A stretch of DNA of 64,000 bases from Pagrus major (Eukaryota; Chordata; Actinopteri; Spariformes; Sparidae). The stretch covers positions 16,299,610 through 16,363,609 of the forward strand of contig NC_133216.1 of the NCBI RefSeq assembly GCF_040436345.1, given 5' to 3'. Below, in pieces: positions 55,725 through 64,000 of the stretch; position 1 is the first letter of the stretch, and the number at the start of each line of letters is the position of its first letter. The position numbers and the translations under genes are program-made. The notes under the pieces were generated by a model. It saw nothing but the letters and a program-made list of their open reading frames with translations, made no database searches and had not been told where the DNA came from.

Positions 55725-58700
55725 GCACAAATACATAAACTCCTCCTAAAAAATTTAAGGCTGTTTAAATGTTTAACGGTCAACCTTAGAACAAGCTCTC
55801 TTTACTGTACACATTCAAATTATAAGATCTTATCATGTTATTATGACAACAGAGTCCTAGACTCCTGGGGTGGGATTATGTGTTGATTTGTTAAACGATA
55901 GTTCACATTTTTTAAGTTGGGCCCATAATTACATGCCCATACCTACTGTACATGTAATTGTTACACTCATTGATACTGGCTACAAAGAGATTTCTCCTTA
56001 AAAGTCAGTCAGTTTTATTATATACATACACATGACATGTTAATATTATTTTAAGGGACTTTAAAAAGTGCTAACCTGTCCTTTAAATGAAAGGTCTATT
56101 CCTCTACCCATTGGTGAAACTAGGGCTGGGCGATACAGCCTTAATATAATATTGCAATATTTGTAGGCTATATCGCGTTACACAATATATACCTCAGTAT
56201 TTTGAAATCTCCTCAACAGCACTTCATGAACGCCAGGACTGGGCAACAAAATCAAATATCACTATATTTCTGACCAAAATAACTTGAGAAGATTGCGAAA
56301 AAATGTTGTCGGGGTGACTATACTTTCACAATATATTAACATGAAACCCAATTTTTGCACAGCATATGTAAGGCCTCTCTCAAAAAAAATAAGTTTAAAA
56401 AGTAATGTTCATAGACTGTATCAACTGTCGCGTCCCTTCACAATTTGTTACTTATTTAAAATGTCTCCTTAGCATGAGTGAACTTTAGTTTCATTTTTCA
56501 GAAAGTTTGTAGTTAATGCACTGGCTTCAGTGAGTGAAGCACATTTCTTTAAGCGACTTCCTGGTCCTTTTGAAGACACTGTTATGTCTTTCTTTCCTGT
56601 CTGTCTCACTTACAGGTCTGGTCCAGCGATGTGTAATCATCCAGAAAGATGAAAATGGCTTTGGGCTCACTGTCAGCGGTGACAACCCAGTGTTTGTGCA
56701 GCTTGTCAAAGAAGGTAAGGAGGCGCTTCAAACTTAAAAGGAAGAAGAAAAAGATGTTAGAACAATGACAACTTCTGGTCGAGGACTGTAATAGAGACGT
56801 GGGCTCCTTTTTCATGCTCTGACACTCTGACATCAAAGTGTCATGGTAGTTTGCTCTGAACTTGCAGATATGAAGGGTAATTGGGTCTCAGCACCCACCA
56901 CTACCACCACCACTCAGGCACTTACTTAGAGAAGTGAAGCCACTGACTATATGTTTCCTCCTCAGTAGTTTCACAGTAGCTTCTGCTTCTGCTTTATCTT
57001 GTTTTCTCTTAAAGAGGGGACTTTGACAGGATACTTATGTGGTATCCAGCAGTATTTTACTGTCTGTAGAGGATGATGTGAGCTGTTATCAGGTCACAGA
57101 GAACATTACACGGTCTGTACGTTAGAAGAGGAAGGAACCGATCAAGGACTTTTGTTGCACTGTCATCAGTGCTTGGCAGCCTTCAACTATCCCTGTGTGG
57201 CTCCCCATTTGTGCTTTTGTTAATGACTCAACACGGAGAGCAATCTACTTAGTAGATCGTTCATGTGAATAATTTATACAACTTATTTGATTTCATTGTG
57301 AACTGAGAAGCAAATAAAATTTCTTTCTAGTGTGTATCTGTAATATAGGTTTTAAACCTAAAAACAAGCTAGATGAAGTCTGACAAGGCTTTTGTTCATC
57401 GTGAAACAGATCAAATCCAAATATCTATTTACATATTATTACATATTATTATATTATTTCGTCACAAGTTATCAGTCATGCCTGTCTCTCTACTTGTATG
57501 TCAACTGATCACACAAGATTATGTCCTTAAAATCCCCATACTGATACAAAAATGAAGACCCAAAATGCACATCATTAGTATATTAGTAGAACTGTATTTG
57601 TTTTACAAAATACTTGAGCTGTGTGCTGCTGACTATAGAGCCAGACGTGGATCTCATAATAACCTGTCTCATGCCTAAATCCCTTTGTTTGGGGTGGAGC
57701 TGTGAAACAGGTCCTTCTCGTAATATAACCACTGTTATGGTCTTTCAAAATAGCACTCAAATAGTCACTTTGCAACATCTGCTCTGTCAAGGCTATACAG
57801 TGTATTCATTGTGCTGAAATATCAACAACTGTGCCATGAAACAAACGTGTGTCTTTTGTGTTTTCCTGCCTGTTTCTTCTCCGTCCACACCTCTTCTGTT
57901 GCTCTAATGCTCTTTTTCCTCTCTGTTTGCCAGATGGGGCTGCTATGCGGGCAGGTGTTCAGACAGGAGACAGGATCATCAAGGTATTGTGTTCATCTGC
58001 CTCTATGTCTTTAAACTGCTAACGTCACTGTTTTCCTGTCCAAGGCTGAAACAGAGGCTATATGCTGCCATCTGCTGGTCAGTCAGTATATCTGCTCTTT
58101 CCTTGCTGTACCATAAAAATGTGATGTCAAGTTGTGAAAGGATTGGATTTATTATCTGTTTATTCTCATCATAGTATCATTTCTGTTTTCCAGGTTAACG
58201 GGACCCTTGTTACACATTCTAATCACATAGAGGTGGTGAAGCTTATCAAATGTAAGTTCCTCTGTCTCTGTTCCAGCAAGCTTTCTCATTTTTAAAAACA
58301 AACCTTAAAGTGAAACTGACACTTTGCTTTGGTTTGTCCACTTTAGCGGGCTCCTATGTGGCCCTCACAGTGTTGGGGCGGCCTCCAGGGCTCGCCCAGA
58401 TCCCTTTGTCTGAAGCAGAGTCTGAAATGTTGGGTGTTAGCATTTCCTCTCCAAACTCCCCAGCAGCAGAGCGCCCCTACAGTCCTCAGGACCGCTTCTC
58501 CTCCACTCTCCCATCATGGGTACAGTAGTTACTTGAAATGCCTTCTTTCAAAGTCTTGCCTCCACAAATTCCTTCTACATCATCTTTCCTCATCATCTGG
58601 GTTATCTTAAATGTGCTCTGCTCTCATTTTTGTGTTGGCTTCTCTATATCTTATCCTTTCTTACTAATTTTCTGTATGCTTAAATATTAAATGTAAGGTA

Positions 58701-61700
58701 TATCTAAGGTCTGCTTGAATGCACCTCACCTGCAGTCTAATGCACACTTCCCCTATATGATTTTCAACTTCCTTTTTCATTTTTTCCCCACAGGATGATA
58801 ATAGCAGTGTCTGCAACCAAAAGGTTGACATGTTGCAAAGGATGCTCTCCAGAGAGCAGCAGGAGCTGCAGGTTAGCATAACAATCACTGTCACTTCCTG
58901 TCTTATTTCCACTGTAACATTGTTTTACTTGCCAGGTGTTGGCAGTATTTGGGTGATTTGCACCCTTTATTGCATAGTTGTATATATATATAAACCCTGT
59001 TAAAGGAACATTCTGTTATTAACCTTGTTGAAAATAAAATAATCCGCTTTCATCAATCTTTAAATAGAACATCACTTAAGGTTGGAGACAGGTAGTGTGT
59101 AGGGGAGGAGGCAACAGCTGCCTTTCATTGTGCAATCTTGCAGTGTATAATGACTATACAGCCAAACGTTGAACCCTGATTCTACTATACAGACAACACA
59201 ATACAACTAGTACTGATTTTTTGTTTTGATTTTGCTGTACAGGCCATGAAGGAGGAATACAGCAGGAACCCCTCCCCCAAACTACTGAAAGACATCCAGG
59301 AAGCTAAGAAACACATTCCTCAGCTGCAGGGTCAGCTCTTCAGGGCCACTGGGGCAACACAGGTGAAGCAAATGACCCCCGCAACTGACAAACTGCCTCC
59401 ATGTACTGACATATACAATAGGGTATCCAGGGACACTGATGCACCAGCGGCATCCAGGCTGTCTTTGCATTATTTTGTGTAGTGCGTTTAGGGATCGCTC
59501 CAGACAAACATTAATCCTAATCTTATCAGAGGATTAGGCTTTCTCTGTGGGAAGCCACTCTATTGTGTCTGTGTGACAGCTTATTTTACATATACCACTC
59601 ACTGAATCGGTTGTTATGTATGTCAACATAACAGTCTGCTCTCTTAATTTTACAAGTTGTATTTTATGAGATTATGCTCTTAACACAAATTTTCATATGT
59701 TAATTAGTAACAAGTCTTGCGTTCACTTGAATCCATAGGAGGCTGTTCCAGGCGGTGATGCAGATGATGGTAGCATGTTTGAGACAGACCACACTCCTGC
59801 CTTGAAGGGAGACAACAGTACGGACCTGTCCTGGACCAGCCCTCCTGTAAGTTGTCTACTATCAGCATTACTAACCAAGATAATTAAAATGTCCCTCTGA
59901 TCTTCATATTAAGGCTGGTTTCAGACCAAATTTGGTGGTGCGGTGAAAATGCAGGTTTTCCCAAGAGGGCAGTCCGTTTGGCTGCGGCAGTGCCAGTTGT
60001 AAGGGGTTCTGCAGAAAAATGCAGCCAGCTGCGGGCAAAAAGTTGAGACAAACTAAACTTTTGAAGATACGCAGCCCGACGTCAACATCGCAGTGGCCAA
60101 TCATATACGCTGGTGATCAGAATGGCAGCATGAATGACTGAAACCACAGTGGATTGTAATGTAATGTGTCATGTGTATTCACTCAGTTTGGCATTGTGCA
60201 CGAGTTTAAAACATATCTGTGGATGCCGATGATCACTATAGCACTGGCATGCTTAACCTACCGTGGCAGAGGCTTGACCGGAGATCAGAGGCAGAGTAGA
60301 ACGGGTCAGTAGCTGGGCTTGTTACATAGCATAGCTAAATGCTACAGAGGGAACCCAATGGTCATTTCTTTGTGTAGTGCTATGTTATACCTGTGATCAC
60401 TCGGATTGGTCTTGTGCCTCCGTCTAAAACACGTAGTAATGATCTGCCTCGCATCCTGGTTGTTTACCATTAATTTTAACCCGTCAATGTGGACAAACGC
60501 TAGTAAAACCAGCATTCTAATAGCATAACAAGATAGCAGTCTCGCCTTTCAGCAAACTGATCAGTGGGTGTTCCCAACATGTCATACACATGGACCATGG
60601 TGTCACACTGCCGCAAAATCCTGTGGCATTTCGCCGCACAGATTTGATCTGAATGTACCCTCAGCCTTGATTCAAAGACTAGATAAGCTTTAGGGAAGAA
60701 CATTCATGGCTAAATCATGCTAAATTAGATTAATCTGAATAAGACCTGCTTAGCTTTGACTACTTCAGATCTAGACAACACCAGTGCAAGAACAATAAGT
60801 GTAGGTATCGATTCTGTATCCCATTTTCTGTTGGTCACGCATGAAAACTAATTGAATTAATTACTTGGCATCTGTAGTTTTGGGGAATTCTTTTGTGAAA
60901 TTGAGCGTGAAAAAGTTCTGCTTCATGTCAGCTCCAGGTATCTCGTGGATTTGGGCCTGGATCACCAGAGAGTCTGTGCCAGAGAGAGTCATCCTTCCCC
61001 AGCCCAAAGAGCACACCCAGGAACAGCTTCAACTCCTGCCACTCTCCCGAGGCAGAGGACACCACTGACCTGGTAGTTATACCCTTTGGCCATGTGCAAA
61101 TTTTGATCAAGACATGTACTGATTTGCTCCCTCTCCTTGAGTAAACCTTTGGATATAGAAGTGTGTTTTATAGATAAATATTGCGTGTTTTTAGATATTA
61201 CGTGAATAATATCTGTCAATGCAAGTATATGTCCAGTATGTATTAAAATGTCCAAATGGAGTATTTCTTTATGAGACACATTTACCACCGTCTTTTCTCC
61301 AGGACTCTCTGTCCCCTACCACAATCAGCAGTCCCTCCTCCTCCCGCCTAGTCTCGCAAATCATTGGTGCTGAGGATGACTATTTTGATTCAGACCAGGA
61401 GCAGGTATTTAAACACAGGCAATCTTCTTGACCAAAATTATTTAAAAAGGTGTTAGGTGGTAATCATACACATCTCATTGTAAGCATGGTCTAAATTTTG
61501 TCACCTGTGAAGTCAGCAAACACGGCGGTAAAGTTGTTGTTCTGATTTTGTTTCAGACTAACGGCCAGTGTAACAGCTTTAACAGCATCGAGCAGCTCAA
61601 GTCTCGCCCCGCCCACCTCGCAGCCTTCCTTCACCATGTCATCTCTCAGTTTGACCCTGCTCCTGTGGTAAGACCCTCATCCTTCGCACCTTGTTCAAAT

Positions 61701-63922
61701 CTTTTAAGCAATAAGTTCCTATTTTCATGCAGCCTGCCAGACACTATCGCTAACTTGTTTTTCATTTTATGTCCCCAGCTGTGCTACCTCTATGCTGACT
61801 TCTACAAGCAGACCAACTCCAAAGAGACCAGACGGGTGTTCATGGACCTCCACACCTTTTTCATAGACCGGGGAGCAGTAAGTACAGTTTTTGTTCCCTA
61901 CAGTGAAATATGGGCAACACTACAGGTCAGGCTGATCTAATGTTCTGCTGTCTTCTGTCACAGAATTTGTACAGCACATCACTAATTAGATTTTGACCAA
62001 TAATCGGTAAACACTAATTAGACCAAGGAAAGCCCCAACATCTGTTGTTTGTTGTCTTTAAACGTCTATAAATCTGAAACATTTTTGACTTAATATGGAA
62101 TGATTTACATGACCAAAACATTGTCTCAGTCAACACCAAATTGACTAAGACAGCCACATTTACAGGTTATAATAAGGTGATGTATGTGTTCCAAGTTGGC
62201 TATTGCGTCATTTGGCATGTGATTATGGGTGCCTCGATTTTGTAGAATCCAGTTATTCACTAATTATTTTATTTCTCCTCATTTGTTGTCAAAGTATGAC
62301 ACTCATTCTTTTATTTTTAGAATCTGAAAGTTCCTGTTCCTGAATCCATCTCTGCTGATCTCGGTAAGTATTTAATACTGTGCTGTGATTTTGGAAACGT
62401 AAACATTTTTTTTTGTTAGTGTCAACTTTTGTGCTTCTGTTTGCTCCTATTGCCATCCTCATTAAACAGTCCATGTAACATTTACTCAGCCGTTCATGCT
62501 ACCAATTAAGGTATTAAGAAATCAAACACTCTGGTGGTTTGGAAAATATCGCTTAACCATAACAGTGCATATTTAGTGTTCACTTGCCATAACGCTTTAG
62601 AGTCGTGCCATACAGTATATGTGAGTATTTGTGTGTGTGTACATGTGTTTGCAGACCGGCGGCGGACAGAACTGATCCCAGAGGAGATAAACAGACACCA
62701 TGTTCAAACACTGCAGGACTCTCTACTCCCTGACATTCAGAAGAATCTGGAGGATTTCAGGTGAACTTGTCAATTCAAAAAAAAATTTTTCCATGATCTT
62801 GGAGATTCAGATTTTGCGGATCTTATCATTTTGTATACCCAAAGTATCTCACTTAGTACACTGCCGGTATATGTTTGTACCTTTAGGCAGAAGCGCAGTA
62901 TGGGCCTGACGGTGGCTGAAGTTGAGTTGGCCAGACTGGACCAAGAGAGAATCAGAGACCGTGTCACTCTGGAGCGAGAGCGCTCATATGCTGAAAACAT
63001 CATTACCAAGATAGAGGATATCCTGTAAGTACACACACGCACACACACATATGCTGCTTGGATGCAAAGATACTCACAATCTCGCTTCTCTAATCATTAT
63101 TAGCCACTCAGACGGTTTTTCTTCTTTTTATTGTTTATAGGTTAACTACTCAGACCACAGAGGAAGAGAAATGGTGAGCGAACTAAAATTGTGGATCATT
63201 TGGTTAATTGATATGAGTATTTCTCATATCACACAAGGGGAGATCATTTAGGGCTTCAAGGGCTCTCATGGCCTCTCAAACCATCTGCGTCTTCATAGCA
63301 TTTACAGTCTGTAATGTGTCTCATAGTAATCTAAAACAATTACTGTGACACGGTGTATTTTATTAGACTTTAAAATAACTATTACAGAAATCTTGTGCTA
63401 AATTAATAACATCTGCTCGTGGTACTCATTTTTTAATCTTTAAAGGATAGCTTTTGACGTTTTGACTAAGAACAACATATTGGTGTCATCCAAACCCCAT
63501 TCTACATCCTCCACAGTTAAGAAATGAAGCGCTCGGGCAGTCTCTTAAAGATAACATCTAATTTATGCAGTATGTTTATATTCAATAATTCAAACGTGTG
63601 ACTGATTGAAACAGCCTTGTTTGAAATGCCATATGGTCGCAGCGCACTGCAGATGGTTTGTGGAGAAACTGTACGAGAAAGACTGGTGCGACATATGGTA
63701 CAAGACACAATATGGACACTTGTTCTCTTTAGTTTTTAGCGTTCTGTTTCTTTGTTGGTGACAAATCAGAAAGGAGCGACCAAAGTCTTACTGTTGTTTT
63801 CATTTAGCACTACAATGCAGTATGTCATATATACATACATGAAGCACCTTGGTGTGAGGGTCAAGGAACCTCGCAGTCTGGAGTCCAAACGGGTCAGGAT
63901 CAACTTTCTCCCCAAGATCAAG
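35607..63922 (+). CDS. arhgef12: Rho guanine nucleotide exchange factor 12 (LARG), 5' 20 coding exons, partial
   Basis: Twenty exons join without a frame break to 595 codons, out of about 1540 in human ARHGEF12. Domains in order: a short N-terminus (MSDTQSSFTDR); a PDZ domain at residues ~72-152 with the GFGL carboxylate-binding loop and DGAAMRAGVQTGDRIIKVNGT; a linker; a coiled coil at ~198-262; an acidic/serine-rich linker; and an RGS-like domain from ~366 (IIGAEDDYFDSDQEQ) through MKHLGVRVKEPRSL. From family knowledge, the PDZ binds plexin-B and some receptors, the RGS-like domain binds activated G-alpha-12/13, and the downstream DH-PH unit (outside this window) activates RhoA. Position just after tlcd5 matches human 11q23.3, and the N-terminus and exon sequences fit ARHGEF12 better than ARHGEF11. 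Intron 1 is 13.6 kb. Teleosts may have a and b copies; not resolved here. Confidence 0.95.
35639..49224 (+). other. arhgef12: arhgef12 intron 1
   Basis: 13.6 kb between gtacag and ttttgcag. No exon could be supported inside. It contains a short GT tract (about 36587-36603), a CT microsatellite (42747-42816), a C/T-rich stretch at 43840-44160, and AT-rich repeat scraps with CGATAT/ATTGCAATAT motifs at 42000-42420 and 46080-46200. 37200-42000 and 46500-49200 show nothing I can name. Confidence 0.8.
42747..42816. repeat. CT/GTCT microsatellite
   Basis: About fifteen CT units followed by interrupted CTGT/CT units, in arhgef12 intron 1. Confidence 0.95.
49225..49245 (+). CDS. arhgef12: arhgef12 coding exon 2 (21-nt microexon)
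   Basis: Acceptor attttgcag, 21 nt, donor AACAG|gtaaga. It restores AG|G to arginine and adds FPKKAN, like the human RFPLKK. Its length is a multiple of three, so skipping would keep the frame. Confidence 0.82.
49246..50160 (+). other. arhgef12: arhgef12 intron 2
   Basis: Contains an AC-rich stretch near 49295-49310 and 49420-49442, and a fragment of the AGGGCTGCAGTTAACGATG repeat family at about 49897-50090, just ahead of exon 3. Confidence 0.75.
50161..50252 (+). CDS. arhgef12: arhgef12 coding exon 3
   Basis: Acceptor cttcctctag, donor CTACAG|gtaact. Encodes TSSILSKDHPPDKKPKSDK through LPSNEFDPT, matching the human SPTDKKQK...HDFDPT segment. Confidence 0.92.
50253..52344 (+). other. arhgef12: arhgef12 intron 3
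   Basis: Begins with a 200-base C/T-rich stretch ending in an AC tract (50260-50475). The rest is AT-rich with nothing recognised. Ends in a GT-rich stretch before exon 4. Confidence 0.75.
52345..52410 (+). CDS. arhgef12: arhgef12 coding exon 4 (possible cassette)
   Basis: 66 nt, phase 1 at both ends. Encodes a Ser-rich EALVVQKSGSSSVLAEGK segment ending ESCG. The donor (TGTG|gtaaga) is good; the acceptor has a GT-rich rather than C/T-rich tract. Human has a divergent Ser-rich segment at the same place. Exon 3 can also join exon 5 in frame. Confidence 0.75.
54741..55356. mobile_element. Fold-back MITE with GTTCACCCAGAAATGAAAA ends
   Basis: Left end TTAAGTTCACCCAGAAATGA (54741) has a diverged inverted partner AATTTTTGGCTGAAC (to 55355). 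Inner arms such as CAGCATTCTCCTAAACA (from 54861) and TGTTTAGGAGAATGCTGCA (from 55225) are near-perfect inverted copies. No coding capacity. A 126-base relative is at 10255-10380. Confidence 0.7.
55680..55722. repeat. TA microsatellite
   Basis: About 20 TA units with one TG interruption, in arhgef12 intron 4. Confidence 0.95.
56616..56714 (+). CDS. arhgef12: arhgef12 coding exon 5 (start of PDZ)
   Basis: Acceptor cacttacag, donor GAAG|gtaagg. Encodes LVQRCVIIQKDENGFGLTVS and GDNPVFVQLVKE, including the GFGL carboxylate-binding loop. Confidence 0.96.
56715..57933 (+). other. arhgef12: arhgef12 intron 5
   Basis: 1.2 kb between gtaagg and tttgccag. No repeat or coding signal was recognised. 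Confidence 0.7.
57934..57983 (+). CDS. arhgef12: arhgef12 coding exon 6 (PDZ)
   Basis: Acceptor gtttgccag, donor AAG|gtattg. Encodes DGAAMRAGVQTGDRIIK. Confidence 0.96.
58194..58251 (+). CDS. arhgef12: arhgef12 coding exon 7 (PDZ)
   Basis: Acceptor gttttccag, donor AAAT|gtaagt. Encodes VNGTLVTHSNHIEVVKLIK. Confidence 0.96.
58347..58519 (+). CDS. arhgef12: arhgef12 coding exon 8 (end of PDZ, linker)
   Basis: Acceptor cactttag; joins as SGSYVALTVLGRPPG, then a Ser/Pro-rich linker. The donor is placed at TGG|gtacag (58519), which keeps phase 0 for exon 9. Confidence 0.93.
58794..58871 (+). CDS. arhgef12: arhgef12 coding exon 9 (coiled coil)
   Basis: 26 codons, acceptor ccccacag, donor CTGCAG|gttagc. 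NQKVDMLQRMLSREQQELQ is a heptad-rich helix matching the human coiled-coil start. Confidence 0.95.
58872..59242 (+). other. arhgef12: arhgef12 intron 9
   Basis: 371 bases, AT-rich; nothing recognised apart from a short TA run near 58981-58991. Confidence 0.8.
59243..59362 (+). CDS. arhgef12: arhgef12 coding exon 10 (coiled coil)
   Basis: 40 codons, acceptor tgctgtacag, donor ACACAG|gtgaag. Contains LLKDIQEAKKHIPQLQGQL, nearly the human sequence. Confidence 0.96.
59363..59738 (+). other. arhgef12: arhgef12 intron 10
   Basis: 376 bases between gtgaag and atccatag. The exon 10 frame stays open for a further 39 codons to a TAG at 59480-59482, but the sequence loses family similarity right at the donor. 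Nothing else recognised. Confidence 0.75.
59739..59846 (+). CDS. arhgef12: arhgef12 coding exon 11 (linker)
   Basis: 36 codons, acceptor atccatag, donor CCT|gtaagt. Acidic, poorly conserved linker (ETDHTPALKGDNSTDLSWTS); supported by splice sites and phase rather than by strong similarity. Confidence 0.85.
59911..60668. mobile_element. MITE with AAGGCTG ends in arhgef12 intron 11
   Basis: Starts AAGGCTGGTTTCAGACCAAA (59911) and ends GATCTGAATGTACCCTCAGC plus CTT (60668). Subterminal TGGTGCGGTGAAAATGCAGG and CTGTGGCATTTCGCCGCACA are inverted copies. About 758 bases, non-coding, and most of the 1.09 kb intron (59847-60931). Confidence 0.65.
60932..61072 (+). CDS. arhgef12: arhgef12 coding exon 12 (linker)
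   Basis: 47 codons, Ser/Pro-rich (SPESLCQRESSFPSPKSTPR) with donor CTG|gtagtt. The acceptor is either after gtcag (60931) or after ctccag (60937); both keep the frame and differ by two residues. Confidence 0.85.
61303..61404 (+). CDS. arhgef12: arhgef12 coding exon 13 (acidic start of RGS-like domain)
   Basis: 34 codons, acceptor tttctccag, donor GAGCAG|gtattt. Ends QIIGAEDDYFDSDQEQ, the acidic segment that in this family contacts G-alpha-13. Confidence 0.95.
61557..61667 (+). CDS. arhgef12: arhgef12 coding exon 14 (RGS-like domain)
   Basis: 37 codons, acceptor gtttcag, donor GTG|gtaaga. Encodes SIEQLKSRPAHLAAFLHHVI and SQFDPAPV. Confidence 0.96.
61779..61877 (+). CDS. arhgef12: arhgef12 coding exon 15 (RGS-like domain)
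   Basis: 33 codons, acceptor gtccccag, donor GCA|gtaagt. Encodes LCYLYADFYKQTNSKETRRV and FMDLHTFFIDRGA. Confidence 0.96.
61878..62320 (+). other. arhgef12: arhgef12 intron 15
   Basis: 443 bases, AT-rich, no recognised structure. Confidence 0.75.
62321..62363 (+). CDS. arhgef12: arhgef12 coding exon 16 (RGS-like domain)
   Basis: 43 nt, acceptor atttttag, donor CTCG|gtaagt. Encodes NLKVPVPESISADL. Confidence 0.95.
62655..62760 (+). CDS. arhgef12: arhgef12 coding exon 17 (RGS-like domain)
   Basis: 106 nt, acceptor gtttgcag, donor TTCAG|gtgaac. Encodes DRRRTELIPEEINRHHVQTL through QKNLEDF. Confidence 0.96.
62887..63024 (+). CDS. arhgef12: arhgef12 coding exon 18 (RGS-like domain)
   Basis: 138 nt, acceptor acctttag, donor ATCCT|gtaagt, phase 2. 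Encodes QKRSMGLTVAEVELARLDQE through IITKIEDI. Confidence 0.96.
63141..63173 (+). CDS. arhgef12: arhgef12 coding exon 19 (33-nt exon)
   Basis: 33 nt, acceptor tgtttatag, donor AAATG|gtgagc, phase 2 on both sides. Encodes LTTQTTEEEK, matching the human LMTAQAVEEDK. Confidence 0.93.
63174..63807 (+). other. arhgef12: arhgef12 intron 19
   Basis: 634 bases, AT-rich, no recognised structure; ends in a good acceptor ttttcatttag. Confidence 0.8.
63808..63922 (+). CDS. arhgef12: arhgef12 coding exon 20 (end of RGS-like domain)
   Basis: 115 nt, acceptor ttcatttag, donor ATCAAG|gtacat, phase 0. Encodes TTMQYVIYTYMKHLGVRVKE and the basic end RVRINFLPKIK. The next exon lies beyond the window. Confidence 0.96.
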
Positions 63923-63951
63923 GTACATAACGCTACTCTTTGAACCTTGAC

Positions 63952-63953
<2 letters not shown>

Positions 63954-63983
<30 letters not shown>
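63954..63983. repeat. CT microsatellite
   Basis: About fifteen CT units in the arhgef12 intron that starts at 63923 and leaves the window. Confidence 0.95.
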
Positions 63984-63985
<2 letters not shown>

Positions 63986-64000
63986 ATCATCTGCCTCATA

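Larger units (their letters stand above)
52411..56615 (+). other. arhgef12: arhgef12 intron 4
   Basis: 4.2 kb. Holds a fragment of the GCTGCAACTAACGATTATTT family (52705-52870), the fold-back element at 54741-55356, a TA microsatellite (55680-55722) and a GGGCTGGGCGATACAG-type repeat scrap (56122-56260). Confidence 0.75.

Overview
The window is genomic DNA of a ray-finned fish, most likely a percomorph. It carries intron-split vertebrate genes with canonical GT-AG introns, abundant CA/CT/TA microsatellites, and dense short non-autonomous DNA transposons of types familiar from perch-like fish (from memory, not searched). All three recognised genes lie on the + strand: oaf (out at first homolog), tlcd5 (formerly tmem136) and the 5' part of arhgef12 (LARG, a Rho guanine-nucleotide exchange factor). 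This is the gene order of human 11q23.3, except that POU2F3, which sits between OAF and TMEM136 in mammals, is missing.

Layout: 1-5400 is intergenic, with a CA microsatellite and a nested stack of transposons at about 3195-5146. Oaf runs from 5940 to 21659 in 4 coding exons giving 274 codons, with a 12.9 kb first intron full of repeats and a 3' UTR to about 23.26 kb. The 23.3-27.6 kb gap holds a cluster of palindrome-rich inverted-repeat elements, one of them a complete 724-bp transposon with perfect 6-bp target-site duplications. Tlcd5 is encoded by two exons (27693-27888 and 28916-29448, 242 aa), with a probable long 3' UTR. The 31.6-34.1 kb gap is mostly repeats inserted in repeats. Arhgef12 starts at a GC-richer first exon (ATG at 35607) and 20 coding exons can be joined in frame up to 63922, giving 595 codons: N-terminus, PDZ domain, coiled coil, linker and most or all of the RGS-like domain. 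The gene then leaves the window; the DH and PH domains lie outside.

The genes do not form an operon or pathway. Oaf encodes a secreted cysteine-rich protein, tlcd5 a multipass membrane protein with a TLC domain, and arhgef12 a cytosolic effector linking G-alpha-12/13 and plexin-type receptors to RhoA. No new protein-coding system is evident. The least ordinary structure is the transposon cluster at 23327-24620: about 205-bp inverted arms, arrays of TCTCGNGAAAA-like motifs, 6-bp duplications, and a short coding remnant resembling the N-terminal helix-turn-helix part of an integrase-type transposase. A small element at 33631-33780 shares its terminal sequence.

Exon joins were made by eye from reading frame, splice sites and remembered family sequences. 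No database search was run.
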